A stretch of 14,583 bases of DNA, taken from Pseudomonadota bacterium. GTDB taxonomy: Bacteria; Pseudomonadota; Gammaproteobacteria; Steroidobacterales; Steroidobacteraceae. The position numbers and the translations under genes were made by a program. Numbering within the stretch: position 1 is the first letter of the stretch; every line of letters starts with the position of its first letter. The notes under the pieces were generated by a model that saw nothing but the letters and a program-made list of their open reading frames with translations, was not told the origin of the DNA and ran no database searches. The stretch lies in the NCBI GenBank assembly GCA_021779875.1, contig JAJXZV010000311.1, forward strand, positions 1 to 14,583, written 5' to 3'. Shown here piece by piece: positions 8,324 through 14,583 of this stretch.

Positions 8324-9607
8324 ATGCAGAGCAAATCACGGTCAGGGTTGGCACTTCAGGCGGCGATCGCGGGGGCCTTGATCTCGACGACGGCGAGTGC
8401 GGTCGACTTCACGTCGGGCGACTGGAAATTCTCCGTCGACGGCAACGTCAACGCCGATTACATCTACTCGAGCTGCCAGTCGGCGGCGTCCGCCGAGCCG
8501 ATCGTCACGGTGGGCGGCGCGTGCACCGGATCCTCTAGCGGCAGCAGCGTCTCGAACGTCGGCAACGGCTTGCTGCCGGCGGCGATCACCTTCGGGGTCT
8601 CCACCACCCAGGCGGGCTACGACATTTCCGCCCACTTCGGCTTGTATCCCGGCATCAGCACCAACGACGGCGGCAGCCCGAACCTGCAGGTGACGCCTGG
8701 AGCCGGGTCGGGACTGACGAACACCGCGCTCGGGACCACCGGCCTCGACGTGCGTCAGGTGTACTTGACCTTCGGGAACAAGGACATCGGCACCTTCACC
8801 TTCGGCCGCAACTTCGGCTTGTTCGGTTTCGACGCGATCGTCAACGACATGACGCTGCCGGGCGTCGGCGTCGCCGGCGCCGCCTCGACGGCCGCGCCCG
8901 CGAACACCTCGCTCGGTTCGATCGGCTTCGGGTACATCTACACCGACACGCTCGCGCAGATGAACTACACGACGCCCGATTTCGCCGGCTTCAACGCCAC
9001 GGTCGGCATCTTCGATCCGATCAATTCGCTGACCGACAGCCTGGCGCAGGGGAATGCATTGCCTAAGAAGGCCCCCGGCTTCCACGGCAAAGCGAGCTAC
9101 ACGGCGGCGCTGCCCGACGACATGAAGCTGTACCTGTCCGCCACCTTCATCACGCAGAAGCAGGACTACCAGGGAACCGCCGGTCCGGTCGAGTACACCG
9201 GCACGGGCGGCGACTTCTTCGCGAAGTTCGACGTGGGCAACTTCGAGTTCGACGGGTCCTACTATCAGACGAAGGGCTTGGGCACCACCGGATTGTTCGT
9301 GCTGGGCGACTACCAGGGCAGCACCCGCAAGTCCGACGGCTACCTCGTCCAGGCGACCTACAAGTTCGACGCGCTGAAGGTGGGCGTCAACTACGGGGTG
9401 AGCAAGCTCGACTTCGCCAACGCGGCCGACGCGGCGGCGACACCGAACCTGCTCGACAAGAACAGCAAGGTGACCGGCGGCCTGTATTACTCGCTGACCA
9501 AGAATCTCACGCTCCTCGGCGAAGTGAGCTCGGTCAAGACCCAGGCCCACAACGGCTTCGAGAACAAGAGCACGGACGTCAACGCGGGCGCGTACCTGTC
9601 GTTCTGA
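8324..9607 (+). CDS. Outer-membrane porin-like beta-barrel protein
   Basis: Predicted outer-membrane channel of 427 residues. The signal peptide ends at TTASA (about 26), followed by VDFTSGDWKFSVDGNVNADYIY, a porin-like first strand. The rest alternates hydrophobic and polar residues with Gly/Asn/Asp turns, including VRQVYLTFGNKDIGTFTFGR (a sequence style typical of general porins) and FAGFNATVGIFDP. It ends in ...GAYLSF; a terminal Phe is the usual barrel-assembly signal. ATG at 8324 is preceded by a G-rich stretch (GGGGGG, 5 nt away) that can act as a weak ribosome site. It has its own sigma-54 promoter and terminator, so is a single-gene unit. Co-regulation with the dehydrogenase suggests it admits the alcohol or a related compound (inference). 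Confidence 0.9.
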   Translation: MQSKSRSGLALQAAIAGALISTTASAVDFTSGDWKFSVDGNVNADYIYSSCQSAASAEPIVTVGGACTGSSSGSSVSNVGNGLLPAAITFGVSTTQAGYDISAHFGLYPGISTNDGGSPNLQVTPGAGSGLTNTALGTTGLDVRQVYLTFGNKDIGTFTFGRNFGLFGFDAIVNDMTLPGVGVAGAASTAAPANTSLGSIGFGYIYTDTLAQMNYTTPDFAGFNATVGIFDPINSLTDSLAQGNALPKKAPGFHGKASYTAALPDDMKLYLSATFITQKQDYQGTAGPVEYTGTGGDFFAKFDVGNFEFDGSYYQTKGLGTTGLFVLGDYQGSTRKSDGYLVQATYKFDALKVGVNYGVSKLDFANAADAAATPNLLDKNSKVTGGLYYSLTKNLTLLGEVSSVKTQAHNGFENKSTDVNAGAYLSF

Positions 9608-9638
9608 CGCATCGCTTCGGGTCCTCTACGCGAGGCGA

Positions 9639-9677
9639 GGGCGGGTTCCGCGCAAGCGGCACCCGCCCCTTTTTTTT
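9639..9677 (+). terminator. Intrinsic terminator of the porin gene
   Basis: GGGCGGGT (9639-9646) pairs with ACCCGCCC (9661-9668); after one mismatch, CCGC pairs with GCGG around a GCAA tetraloop. Eight T follow (9670-9677), then eight G. It lies about 30 bp after the porin stop codon and is the strongest terminator in the window. Confidence 0.93.
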
Positions 9678-9720
9678 GGGGGGGGCTTCCCCATTTGCGC
9701 TCTCCTTGCGCGAGGGCCGG

Positions 9721-9751
9721 TTGCGGCGCGGGCGAGGCGCTGCGCTACAAT
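9721..9751 (+). promoter_or_regulatory. Probable sigma-70 promoter of dsbA
   Basis: A good -10 element TACAAT (9746-9751) follows TTGCGG (9721-9726) as a weak -35 with a 19-nt spacer, longer than the ideal 17. The start of transcription would be near 9758, giving a leader of about 50 nt to the dsbA start codon. Confidence 0.5.
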
Positions 9752-9806
9752 CCGCCCGGACGAGTTCGCACAACCCTCCGGCGAGGCCCGGAGCCTAGGA
9801 GAGTTC

Positions 9807-10481
9807 GTGAATGCCTTGAGAGCGATGCTGTTATGCGGGTTGGTTCTGGCGCCGTCGGCCGTGCTGTACGGCGCGCCGACCTGGACCGAAGGGGTGAATT
9901 ACTTCCTGATCCAGCCGGCGCGGCCGCCGGCCCTGCCGAAAGGGCAGATCGCGGTCACCGAGGTGTTCTCGTACGGCTGTCCGGCCTGCAACGCCTTCCT
10001 GCCGACCATGCGCAAGCTGCAGAAGAGCCTGCCGCCGAACGCCGTGATCGATTACCTGCCCGCGTCGTTCAATCCGGGCGAGGACTGGCCGATGCTGCAG
10101 CTCGCGTACTTCACGGCGCAGGCGCTCGGCGTGGCGGACAAGATGCACGACGCCATGTTCGACGCGGTCTGGGGGAGCGGCGAACTCGCCATCATGGACT
10201 CCTCGAACAACGTCAAGGCGCACCTGCCCACGATCGAGGACGCCGCGCGGTTCTACGAGCGGCACGCCGGCGTACCGGTCGAGAAATTCCTGAGCACGTC
10301 GAAGTCGTTCTCCGTGGACCTCAAGGTGCGCAACGCCGAGAGCCTGATCGCCGCCTACCGGGTCGACCGCACGCCCACCATCGTCGTCAACGGGAAGTAC
10401 CGGCTCCAGGTCCAGTCCGCCGGCGGCCCCGACCAGGTGGTCGAGCTGGTCAAATGGCTGGTGGCCAAGGAGAGTCAGTAG
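9807..10481 (+). CDS. dsbA: Thiol:disulfide interchange protein DsbA-like
   Basis: Periplasmic thiol oxidase of 224 residues that introduces disulfide bonds into exported proteins. A signal peptide covers about 1-22. The thioredoxin-fold active site is CPAC (58-61) in SYGCPACNAF, and the cis-proline loop is RTPTIVVNGKYR with P190. E. coli DsbA has CPHC; the Ala in the dipeptide should alter redox potential. The helical insertion typical of DsbA lies between the two. Start is GTG at 9807 with AGGAG 6 nt upstream; the ATG four bases later is out of frame. Exported partners with paired cysteines nearby include the dehydrogenase (C142-C143), but a general housekeeping role is more likely. Confidence 0.93.
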   Translation: MNALRAMLLCGLVLAPSAVLYGAPTWTEGVNYFLIQPARPPALPKGQIAVTEVFSYGCPACNAFLPTMRKLQKSLPPNAVIDYLPASFNPGEDWPMLQLAYFTAQALGVADKMHDAMFDAVWGSGELAIMDSSNNVKAHLPTIEDAARFYERHAGVPVEKFLSTSKSFSVDLKVRNAESLIAAYRVDRTPTIVVNGKYRLQVQSAGGPDQVVELVKWLVAKESQ

Positions 10482-10491
10482 CCGGTCCGCC

Positions 10492-11142
10492 ATGAGCGCC
10501 GCGCTGTTTCGCCGCCATCCGCGGCTGTGGCTCGCGGTGTCCTTCGGCGTACTGGTGTTCTGGTGGCTGCCGGGGCAGCTGTCGGCCGTCACCCGGCTGC
10601 TGATCGCCTGGAACTGCGGCGTGCTGCTGTTCCTCGGCGCGATTTTCCGGTGGATGTCCGCCATGACGGCGCAGCAGATCCGGTGCCGCTACGTCGAGGA
10701 GGACAATTCGGCGCCGTTCATCCTGTTCTTCGTGACCTTCGCGGCGCTGCTCAGCGTGATCGCCATCGTCGAGCCGCTCGCGACGGTGCGGCAGGCGGAG
10801 GGCTGGCGGCGCATCGCCCACCTCGCGCTCGCCGGGCTGACGCTGGCCGACTCGTGGGTGCTGGTGCCGACCCTGTTCACCACCCACTACACCGACATGT
10901 TCTACAGCGTCGGGGAGACCGAACGCCCCCTGGTCTTTCCCGGCACGGCATCTCCCGTGTTCCTGGACTTCGCCTACTTTTCGTTCACCATCGCCGCGGC
11001 GTGCCAGACCTCGGACGTCTCGACGATCGGCCGCCCGATGCGCAAGGTCGTGATCGCCCACACCATCGTGTCCTTCTTCTTCAACGCCTCGATCCTAGGC
11101 TTCGCGATCAACGTGACCGCGGGCCTGATCGGGGGAAACTGA
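10492..11142 (+). CDS. DUF1345-family integral membrane protein
   Basis: Membrane protein of 216 residues with about five or six hydrophobic segments (roughly 12-30, 34-53, 73-92, 108-127, 154-172 and 186-211). The pattern ...LDFAYFSFTIAAACQTSDVSTIGRPMRK...SFFFNASIL near the C-terminus matches the DUF1345 family, whose function is unknown. It starts 10 bp after the dsbA stop, so is likely co-transcribed and translationally linked; the ribosome site is weak. It converges on the amidohydrolase gene, with only 7 bp between the stop codons. Confidence 0.88.
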   Translation: MSAALFRRHPRLWLAVSFGVLVFWWLPGQLSAVTRLLIAWNCGVLLFLGAIFRWMSAMTAQQIRCRYVEEDNSAPFILFFVTFAALLSVIAIVEPLATVRQAEGWRRIAHLALAGLTLADSWVLVPTLFTTHYTDMFYSVGETERPLVFPGTASPVFLDFAYFSFTIAAACQTSDVSTIGRPMRKVVIAHTIVSFFFNASILGFAINVTAGLIGGN

Positions 11143-11149
11143 GGCGGCT

Positions 11150-12436
11150 TCAGCCGCGCGGCGCCTTGTAGACGGCGCCGCCCTTCATCACGAAGTCCAC
11201 GGACTGGAGCCGTCGGACGTCGGCGAGCGGGTCGCCGGCGACGCCGATGAGATCGCCGTAGCGGCCCACCGCGATCGCGCCCACGTCCCCCGAACGGCCG
11301 AGCGCCTCGGCGGCGTTGACGGTGGCGGCCCGGATCGCCTCGAGCGGCGTCATGCCCCACTCAACCATCGTGGCGAACTGCCGTGCGTTGTCGCCATTCG
11401 GGTAGACGCCGGCGTCGGTGCCGAAGATCATCTTGACGCCGGACCTGGTCGCCGCCCGGAAGGTCTGGCGCTGCCTCAGACCGATGGCGCGCTCCTTGTC
11501 CAGCGATTCCTTGAACACGCCGTTCTTCTCGCCCTCGGCGAGGATGTAGTCATCGTCGTAGACGTCCATCGAGAACCAGGTGCCGTGCTGCTTGGCCAGC
11601 GCGAACGCCTCCTCGTCGGCGAGGCTCGCGTGCTCGATGGTGTCGACGCCCGCGCGAATGGCGTCCTTGATGCCCGCGGCCCCGTGCGCATGCACGGCGA
11701 CCCGCAGACCGAGCATGTGGGCCTCGTCCACCAGCGCCGTCATCTCCCGCAGATCGTACTGCTGGCCGCCGGCCGTGTCGGTCTTCGAGAGCACGCCGCC
11801 GGTGCCGCAGAACTTGATCACCTCGGCCCCGTACTTGCGCAGCTTGCGCACCGTCGCGCGGATCTCCTCGGGGCCGTTCGCGACCGCTGGGCTCGGGACG
11901 CTGACGGACGGTGGAAACTCGGTCGAGTCGCAATGGCCGCCCGTGGCGCCGATGGCATAGGTGGCCGGCACGATGCGCGGGCCGGGGACGTAGCCCTGCT
12001 CGATGGCCTGCTTGATGGCCACGTCGTCGTAGTTCTCGGAGCCGACGTTGCGGATCGTGGTGAAGCCCGCCTCGAGCGTCTTCTTCGCGTTGGCGACCCC
12101 GACCACGGTCCAGAAGTTGTCCGTGAACTCGAGTCCCCGATAGCCGCCGAAGCGGGGATCGGCCGTGATGTGCGTGTGCATGTCGATCAGCCCCGGCAGC
12201 AGCGTCATGCCCGGCAGGTCGATGCGCCGCGCGTCCGCGGGCGCCGCCGAGCCGCGCACGCCGACCGCCGCGATCCGTCCGTCGGTGATGGTGATCTGCG
12301 GCTGCTCGAGCACGCGGCCGGAGACGACGTCGATCATGCGATCGGCCGTCACGACCACGCTCTCGGCGGCCGCCGAGGCGGCGAGTCCGATCGAGGCGGC
12401 GGCGAGCAGCAACTTCAGGCGGTCGATGGGCTTCAT
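11150..12436 (-). CDS. Exported metal-dependent amidohydrolase (imidazolonepropionase/prolidase-like)
   Basis: Hydrolase of 428 residues with a signal peptide (about 1-24, ending ASAAAE). It has the full metal-site set of the amidohydrolase superfamily: HxH at H87/H89 in DMHTHI, a probable carboxylated lysine K208 in EVIKFCGTGG, H249 in VAVHAHG, H269 in TIEHAS and D341 in FGTDAG. This pattern fits the binuclear group that cleaves Xaa-Pro or Xaa-Arg dipeptides or similar amides; the true substrate cannot be told. The ATG is weakly supported by a ribosome site, since the 46 bp upstream contain only a tandem 15-bp repeat. It follows the nuclease gene on the same strand, so they may form one transcript. 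Confidence 0.92.
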   Translation of the reverse strand: MKPIDRLKLLLAAASIGLAASAAAESVVVTADRMIDVVSGRVLEQPQITITDGRIAAVGVRGSAAPADARRIDLPGMTLLPGLIDMHTHITADPRFGGYRGLEFTDNFWTVVGVANAKKTLEAGFTTIRNVGSENYDDVAIKQAIEQGYVPGPRIVPATYAIGATGGHCDSTEFPPSVSVPSPAVANGPEEIRATVRKLRKYGAEVIKFCGTGGVLSKTDTAGGQQYDLREMTALVDEAHMLGLRVAVHAHGAAGIKDAIRAGVDTIEHASLADEEAFALAKQHGTWFSMDVYDDDYILAEGEKNGVFKESLDKERAIGLRQRQTFRAATRSGVKMIFGTDAGVYPNGDNARQFATMVEWGMTPLEAIRAATVNAAEALGRSGDVGAIAVGRYGDLIGVAGDPLADVRRLQSVDFVMKGGAVYKAPRG

Positions 12437-12443
12437 GGTGGCG

Positions 12444-12473
12444 ATACGCTTCAGGTTGATACGCTTCAGGTTG
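12444..12473. repeat. Perfect tandem duplication of 15 bp in the ribosome-binding region of the amidohydrolase gene
   Basis: ATACGCTTCAGGTTG occurs twice without a gap (12444-12458 and 12459-12473), between the nuclease stop and the amidohydrolase start. On the coding strand each copy reads CAACCTGAAGCGTAT. It is probably a slippage duplication; it places the amidohydrolase start 8 bp from the repeat and leaves no normal ribosome site. Confidence 0.9.
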
Positions 12474-12481
12474 ACAAGGGG

Positions 12482-13402
12482 TCAGGGCGCGGACGGTACC
12501 ACATCGGCCAGCGCCGCATCGAGCAGGTGGGCGAGGCGCACGCCGGCCTTCTCGAGCTGCCGGCGCACGGTCTCGAGGGCCGCCGCGCCATAGGCGTCGT
12601 CCAGCCAGCGCGAGCCGTGCGCGCCGGCCGCGGGGAGCGGCCCATAGGCGCGCGTGCGCGCGATCTCGAACGACTCGCGCGCCCAATCCTCCGGGGATCC
12701 CGCGCTCCACTCGAGCCGCCGGCGCGGCGAGATCTCCCCGATCAGCTGCGCCGCGACCTCCTCGGGCGCGCGGCCGAGCCGCCGGACGAACACCGCGTCC
12801 CAGTAGTGGTGCAAGTTGCCCGCTTCGGCGTGCTCCGCCCGGACGCGCACGCCGTTGCCCCCGTGGTCGAAGTGGTCGGCCGCGTGCAGGGGTTGATGGA
12901 GGTCGCCGACGAGGTGCAGGAGAAATTGCAGCGCCAGCAGCCGTTCGGGCGCCGCGGTGCCAGGGTCGGCCAGCTCGCCCGAGAATTGCCGGATCTTGTC
13001 GACGACGCAGTCCTCGGGCGGACCCGCCGACGCCGGGATGCCGGGCGGCAGCGGCGGGTGCCCGCCGCAGGCGGCATCGAGGTCGGGGGCGTCGATCTCG
13101 ATGTCGACGTAATGCCACGCCTGGGTCGCGCGGCGGCGCGTGTGCACGCCGGGCGGGTCGGAATCGCGGTACCGGTCCGCCCAGGTGCTCTCCCAGGCCA
13201 TCGAGCGGCCGGCCGTCAGGCCGCTCGCATCGGTCTCGAGCAAGGCGTCGATCGTGGCGCGAGTGGCGGGCGCGATGTACCGCTCGGCGATCAAGCCGAT
13301 GACCTGGTGGCCTTCGTCGCCCCAGGCGAAGGCCGCGGCCGGCCAGGAGAGCAGGAGACAGGCCGCCCATCGGGGCACCCGGTGCGATCGGAGCAAGGAC
13401 AT
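12482..13402 (-). CDS. Exported S1/P1-type zinc nuclease
   Basis: Secreted or periplasmic single-strand nuclease of 306 residues with a three-zinc centre. The signal peptide ends at AAAFA (26), so the mature protein starts with W27, as in P1 nuclease where Trp1 is a zinc ligand. The other ligands align with the family: H32 (DEGHQ), D76 (TWADRYRD), H97 (AWHYVD), H163 and D167 (HLVGDLHQPLH), H173, and H198/D202 (NLHHYWD). All nine expected positions are filled, so it should be active. C112 and C132 could form a disulfide. ATG at 13402 begins the signal peptide; its ribosome site is poor (TAAGA). The frame is open far upstream, but that stretch is antisense to hemD and lies before the signal peptide. 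Confidence 0.94.
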   Translation of the reverse strand: MSLLRSHRVPRWAACLLLSWPAAAFAWGDEGHQVIGLIAERYIAPATRATIDALLETDASGLTAGRSMAWESTWADRYRDSDPPGVHTRRRATQAWHYVDIEIDAPDLDAACGGHPPLPPGIPASAGPPEDCVVDKIRQFSGELADPGTAAPERLLALQFLLHLVGDLHQPLHAADHFDHGGNGVRVRAEHAEAGNLHHYWDAVFVRRLGRAPEEVAAQLIGEISPRRRLEWSAGSPEDWARESFEIARTRAYGPLPAAGAHGSRWLDDAYGAAALETVRRQLEKAGVRLAHLLDAALADVVPSAP

Positions 13403-13405
13403 GCT

Positions 13406-14239
13406 ATGAATCTTACGATGATGAACGGCAAGATCGTGGCGATTCTCGAGTCCCGCACCGGCGAGCGACTGGCCGAGCTGGTCGCCCGGCGCGGCGCGGT
13501 GCCGCTGCTCGCACCGGCGCTCCAGGAGGTGCCCGACGTCGACCCGGCCCGGATCGGCGCCCTGCTGCGCGGCTGGCGCGAGCGCCCCTTCACGCTGGCC
13601 ATCTTCCAGACCGGCGTCGGCACCGAGGCGCTGTTCCACGCCGCCGACTCGCTCGGCCTCGCCGATGAACTCGACGCCTTGCTCGAGTCGGCCACGGTGG
13701 CCGTGCGGGGACCGAAGCCCGCGGGGCCGCTCGGCGCACGCGGCGTGCGCATCGACCTGCGCGCCGCGGCGCCATTCACCACCGAGACCGTCCTCGAGGC
13801 GCTGCGGGGCGTCGCGCTCGACGGCGGCCGGGTGCTGGTGCAGCGCTTCGGCGCGGCCAACCGGCCGCTGCGCGAGGCCCTGGAGGCGCGCGGCGCCGAA
13901 GTCGAGGAACTCACGACTTACCGCTGGGCGCCGCCTGCCGATACGGGGCCGCTCACGCGGCTGCTCGATGAGCTCGCCGCCGCGGGCGTCGATGCCGTGC
14001 TGTTCACCAGCGCCGTGCAGGTCGAGCACCTGATGGCGCACGCGCGCGCGGCGGGCCGCGAATCCGCGCTCATCGCGCACTTGAACGGCGTGGTGGTCGG
14101 CTCGATCGGACCGGTGTGCTCGCGGGCGCTGCGCGGGCACGGGGTGAAGCCTGCGTTCGAGGCCGATCCGCCGAAGCTCGGGCCGCTGCTCGCGGCGCTC
14201 GAAGCCGCTCTCGGCGCCGCCCCGGCCGGCGCCGGCTAG
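13406..14239 (+). CDS. hemD: Uroporphyrinogen-III synthase family protein
   Basis: Cytoplasmic enzyme of 277 residues predicted to cyclise hydroxymethylbilane to uroporphyrinogen III in tetrapyrrole synthesis. It shows the two-domain HemD pattern: ILESRTGERLAELVARRGA at 13-31, IFQTGVGTEAL at 67-76, LTTYRW with Y172 (the conserved tyrosine), LFTSAVQVEHL at 199-209 and GSIGPVCSRALRGHGVKP at 232-249, a typical end. ATG at 13406 has AAGGA 6 nt upstream, the best start in this region. It is divergent from the nuclease with only 3 bp between start codons. No other haem gene is adjacent, so it might act outside the main haem operon. Low sequence conservation in this family makes the gene name less sure than the fold. 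Confidence 0.85.
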   Translation: MNLTMMNGKIVAILESRTGERLAELVARRGAVPLLAPALQEVPDVDPARIGALLRGWRERPFTLAIFQTGVGTEALFHAADSLGLADELDALLESATVAVRGPKPAGPLGARGVRIDLRAAAPFTTETVLEALRGVALDGGRVLVQRFGAANRPLREALEARGAEVEELTTYRWAPPADTGPLTRLLDELAAAGVDAVLFTSAVQVEHLMAHARAAGRESALIAHLNGVVVGSIGPVCSRALRGHGVKPAFEADPPKLGPLLAALEAALGAAPAGAG

Positions 14240-14246
14240 GGCGGCA

Positions 14247-14510
14247 TCACCGGCGCTGGTGCTTGCGCAGGTAGGCGACCGCGTACGAGCAGGTCGCCCG
14301 CACGCGCCAGTGCCGGCCGCGGGCGACCTCGAGCGCCGCGCCGGTCAACTCGGCGGCGATACCGCGGCCCGCGACCGGCGGGGGCACATAGGTGTGCACG
14401 ATGGTCATCACGTCGTGCTCGAGCGAATAGTCCAAGACGCAACGCTGCCCGTCGACGATCCGGGTGAACCGTCGCGCCGGCTCGTCGTGCTCGACCGGGC
14501 CGCCGTTCAC
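14247..14510 (-). CDS. Small GNAT-type N-acetyltransferase domain protein (NATD1-like)
   Basis: Protein of 87 residues matching the short acetyltransferase family with the pattern VDGQRCVLDYSLEHDVMTIVHTYVPPPVAGRGIAAELTGAAL. The VAGRGIA segment (46-52) is the acetyl-CoA pyrophosphate loop, and RATCSYAVAYLRKHQ at 72-86 is the family's usual C-terminus. Substrate is unknown. The start is GTG at 14510, overlapping the stop of the gene upstream (GTGA), so translation may be coupled; no ribosome site is evident. It converges on hemD with 7 bp between stop codons. Confidence 0.85.
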   Translation of the reverse strand: MNGGPVEHDEPARRFTRIVDGQRCVLDYSLEHDVMTIVHTYVPPPVAGRGIAAELTGAALEVARGRHWRVRATCSYAVAYLRKHQRR

Positions 14511-14583
14511 GGGCGCTGCGGCATCCGGGGGGGCATGCGCTCGGGGGAGGGCATGCGCGCGGGCTCCCGTTCGGGCGCTCCTG
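14507..14583 (-). CDS. Possible 3' end of an upstream gene (Pro/Arg/Met-rich tail), cut by window edge
   Basis: One minus-strand frame is open from the right edge to TGA at 14507-14509 and ends ...EPARMPSPERMPPRMPQRP. The RMP step recurs three times with short spacers, suggesting a repetitive, disordered tail. The stop overlaps the GTG of the acetyltransferase gene by 4 bp, a common arrangement within operons. Only about 24 codons are visible, and no domain can be assigned; the repeat could also be low-complexity GC-rich DNA. Confidence 0.4.
   Translation of the reverse strand, partial: GAPEREPARMPSPERMPPRMPQRP

Noticed and set aside
8342..9550. Long minus-strand frame antisense to the porin
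   Set aside because: Arg/Val/Gly-rich with no motif; the plus strand encodes a signal peptide and a barrel ending in Phe.
11144..11157. GCGGC...GCCGC palindrome between the convergent DUF1345 and amidohydrolase genes
   Set aside because: Tiny loop, no T tract on either side, and it overlaps the amidohydrolase stop codon; weak as a terminator.
13403..14140. Upstream in-frame extension of the nuclease gene
   Set aside because: It is antisense to hemD, is Arg/Ala-rich, and would put about 246 residues before a clear signal peptide and the Trp at the mature N-terminus.
11585..14239. Very long plus-strand open frame (884 codons)
   Set aside because: Only its last 277 codons (from 13406) look like a protein, a HemD. 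The earlier part is antisense to the amidohydrolase and nuclease genes, is Arg/Gly/Ala/Asp-rich and has no domain; it is open because of high GC.

Overview
This is a GC-rich window from a Gram-negative bacterium. It encodes several Sec-exported periplasmic proteins, a C-terminal-Phe outer-membrane porin and sigma-54 promoters. The style fits Proteobacteria (a GC-rich beta- or gammaproteobacterium), but nothing here fixes the genus. No tRNA, rRNA, CRISPR array, IS element or phage gene is visible, and the window looks like stable chromosome.

Left part (1-9677), quinoprotein alcohol-oxidation locus. An AcoR-type sigma-54 activator (cut by the left edge) is followed by a group of minus-strand genes. 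Read in transcription order these are: a seven-blade YVTN beta-propeller of the kind linked to PQQ-dependent catabolism; a PQQ alcohol dehydrogenase of XoxF type that carries the extra aspartate diagnostic of lanthanide use; a XoxJ-like periplasmic binding protein fused to seven ankyrin repeats; and a XoxG-like c-type cytochrome. A porin is divergent from the propeller gene. The dehydrogenase would oxidise an alcohol in the periplasm and pass electrons to the cytochrome. The XoxJ-like protein probably assists the enzyme, and the porin may admit substrate.

Control is the most striking part. The dehydrogenase and the porin each have a well-matched -24/-12 sigma-54 promoter with a TGTC...GACA palindrome roughly 110-150 bp upstream. 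The dehydrogenase promoter also has an IHF-like site in between. The likely driver is the activator encoded at the left end. A hairpin with a T-rich tail between dehydrogenase and binding-protein genes could lower expression of the accessory genes relative to the enzyme. A strong terminator closes the cytochrome gene.

Right part (9678-14583), ordinary housekeeping and accessory genes. It holds dsbA with its own promoter and a DUF1345 membrane protein (plus strand), convergent with an exported amidohydrolase preceded by an exported S1/P1 nuclease (minus strand). The nuclease start lies 3 bp from the divergent start of a uroporphyrinogen-III synthase gene. A small GNAT-type acetyltransferase, whose GTG start overlaps the stop of an off-edge gene, ends the window.
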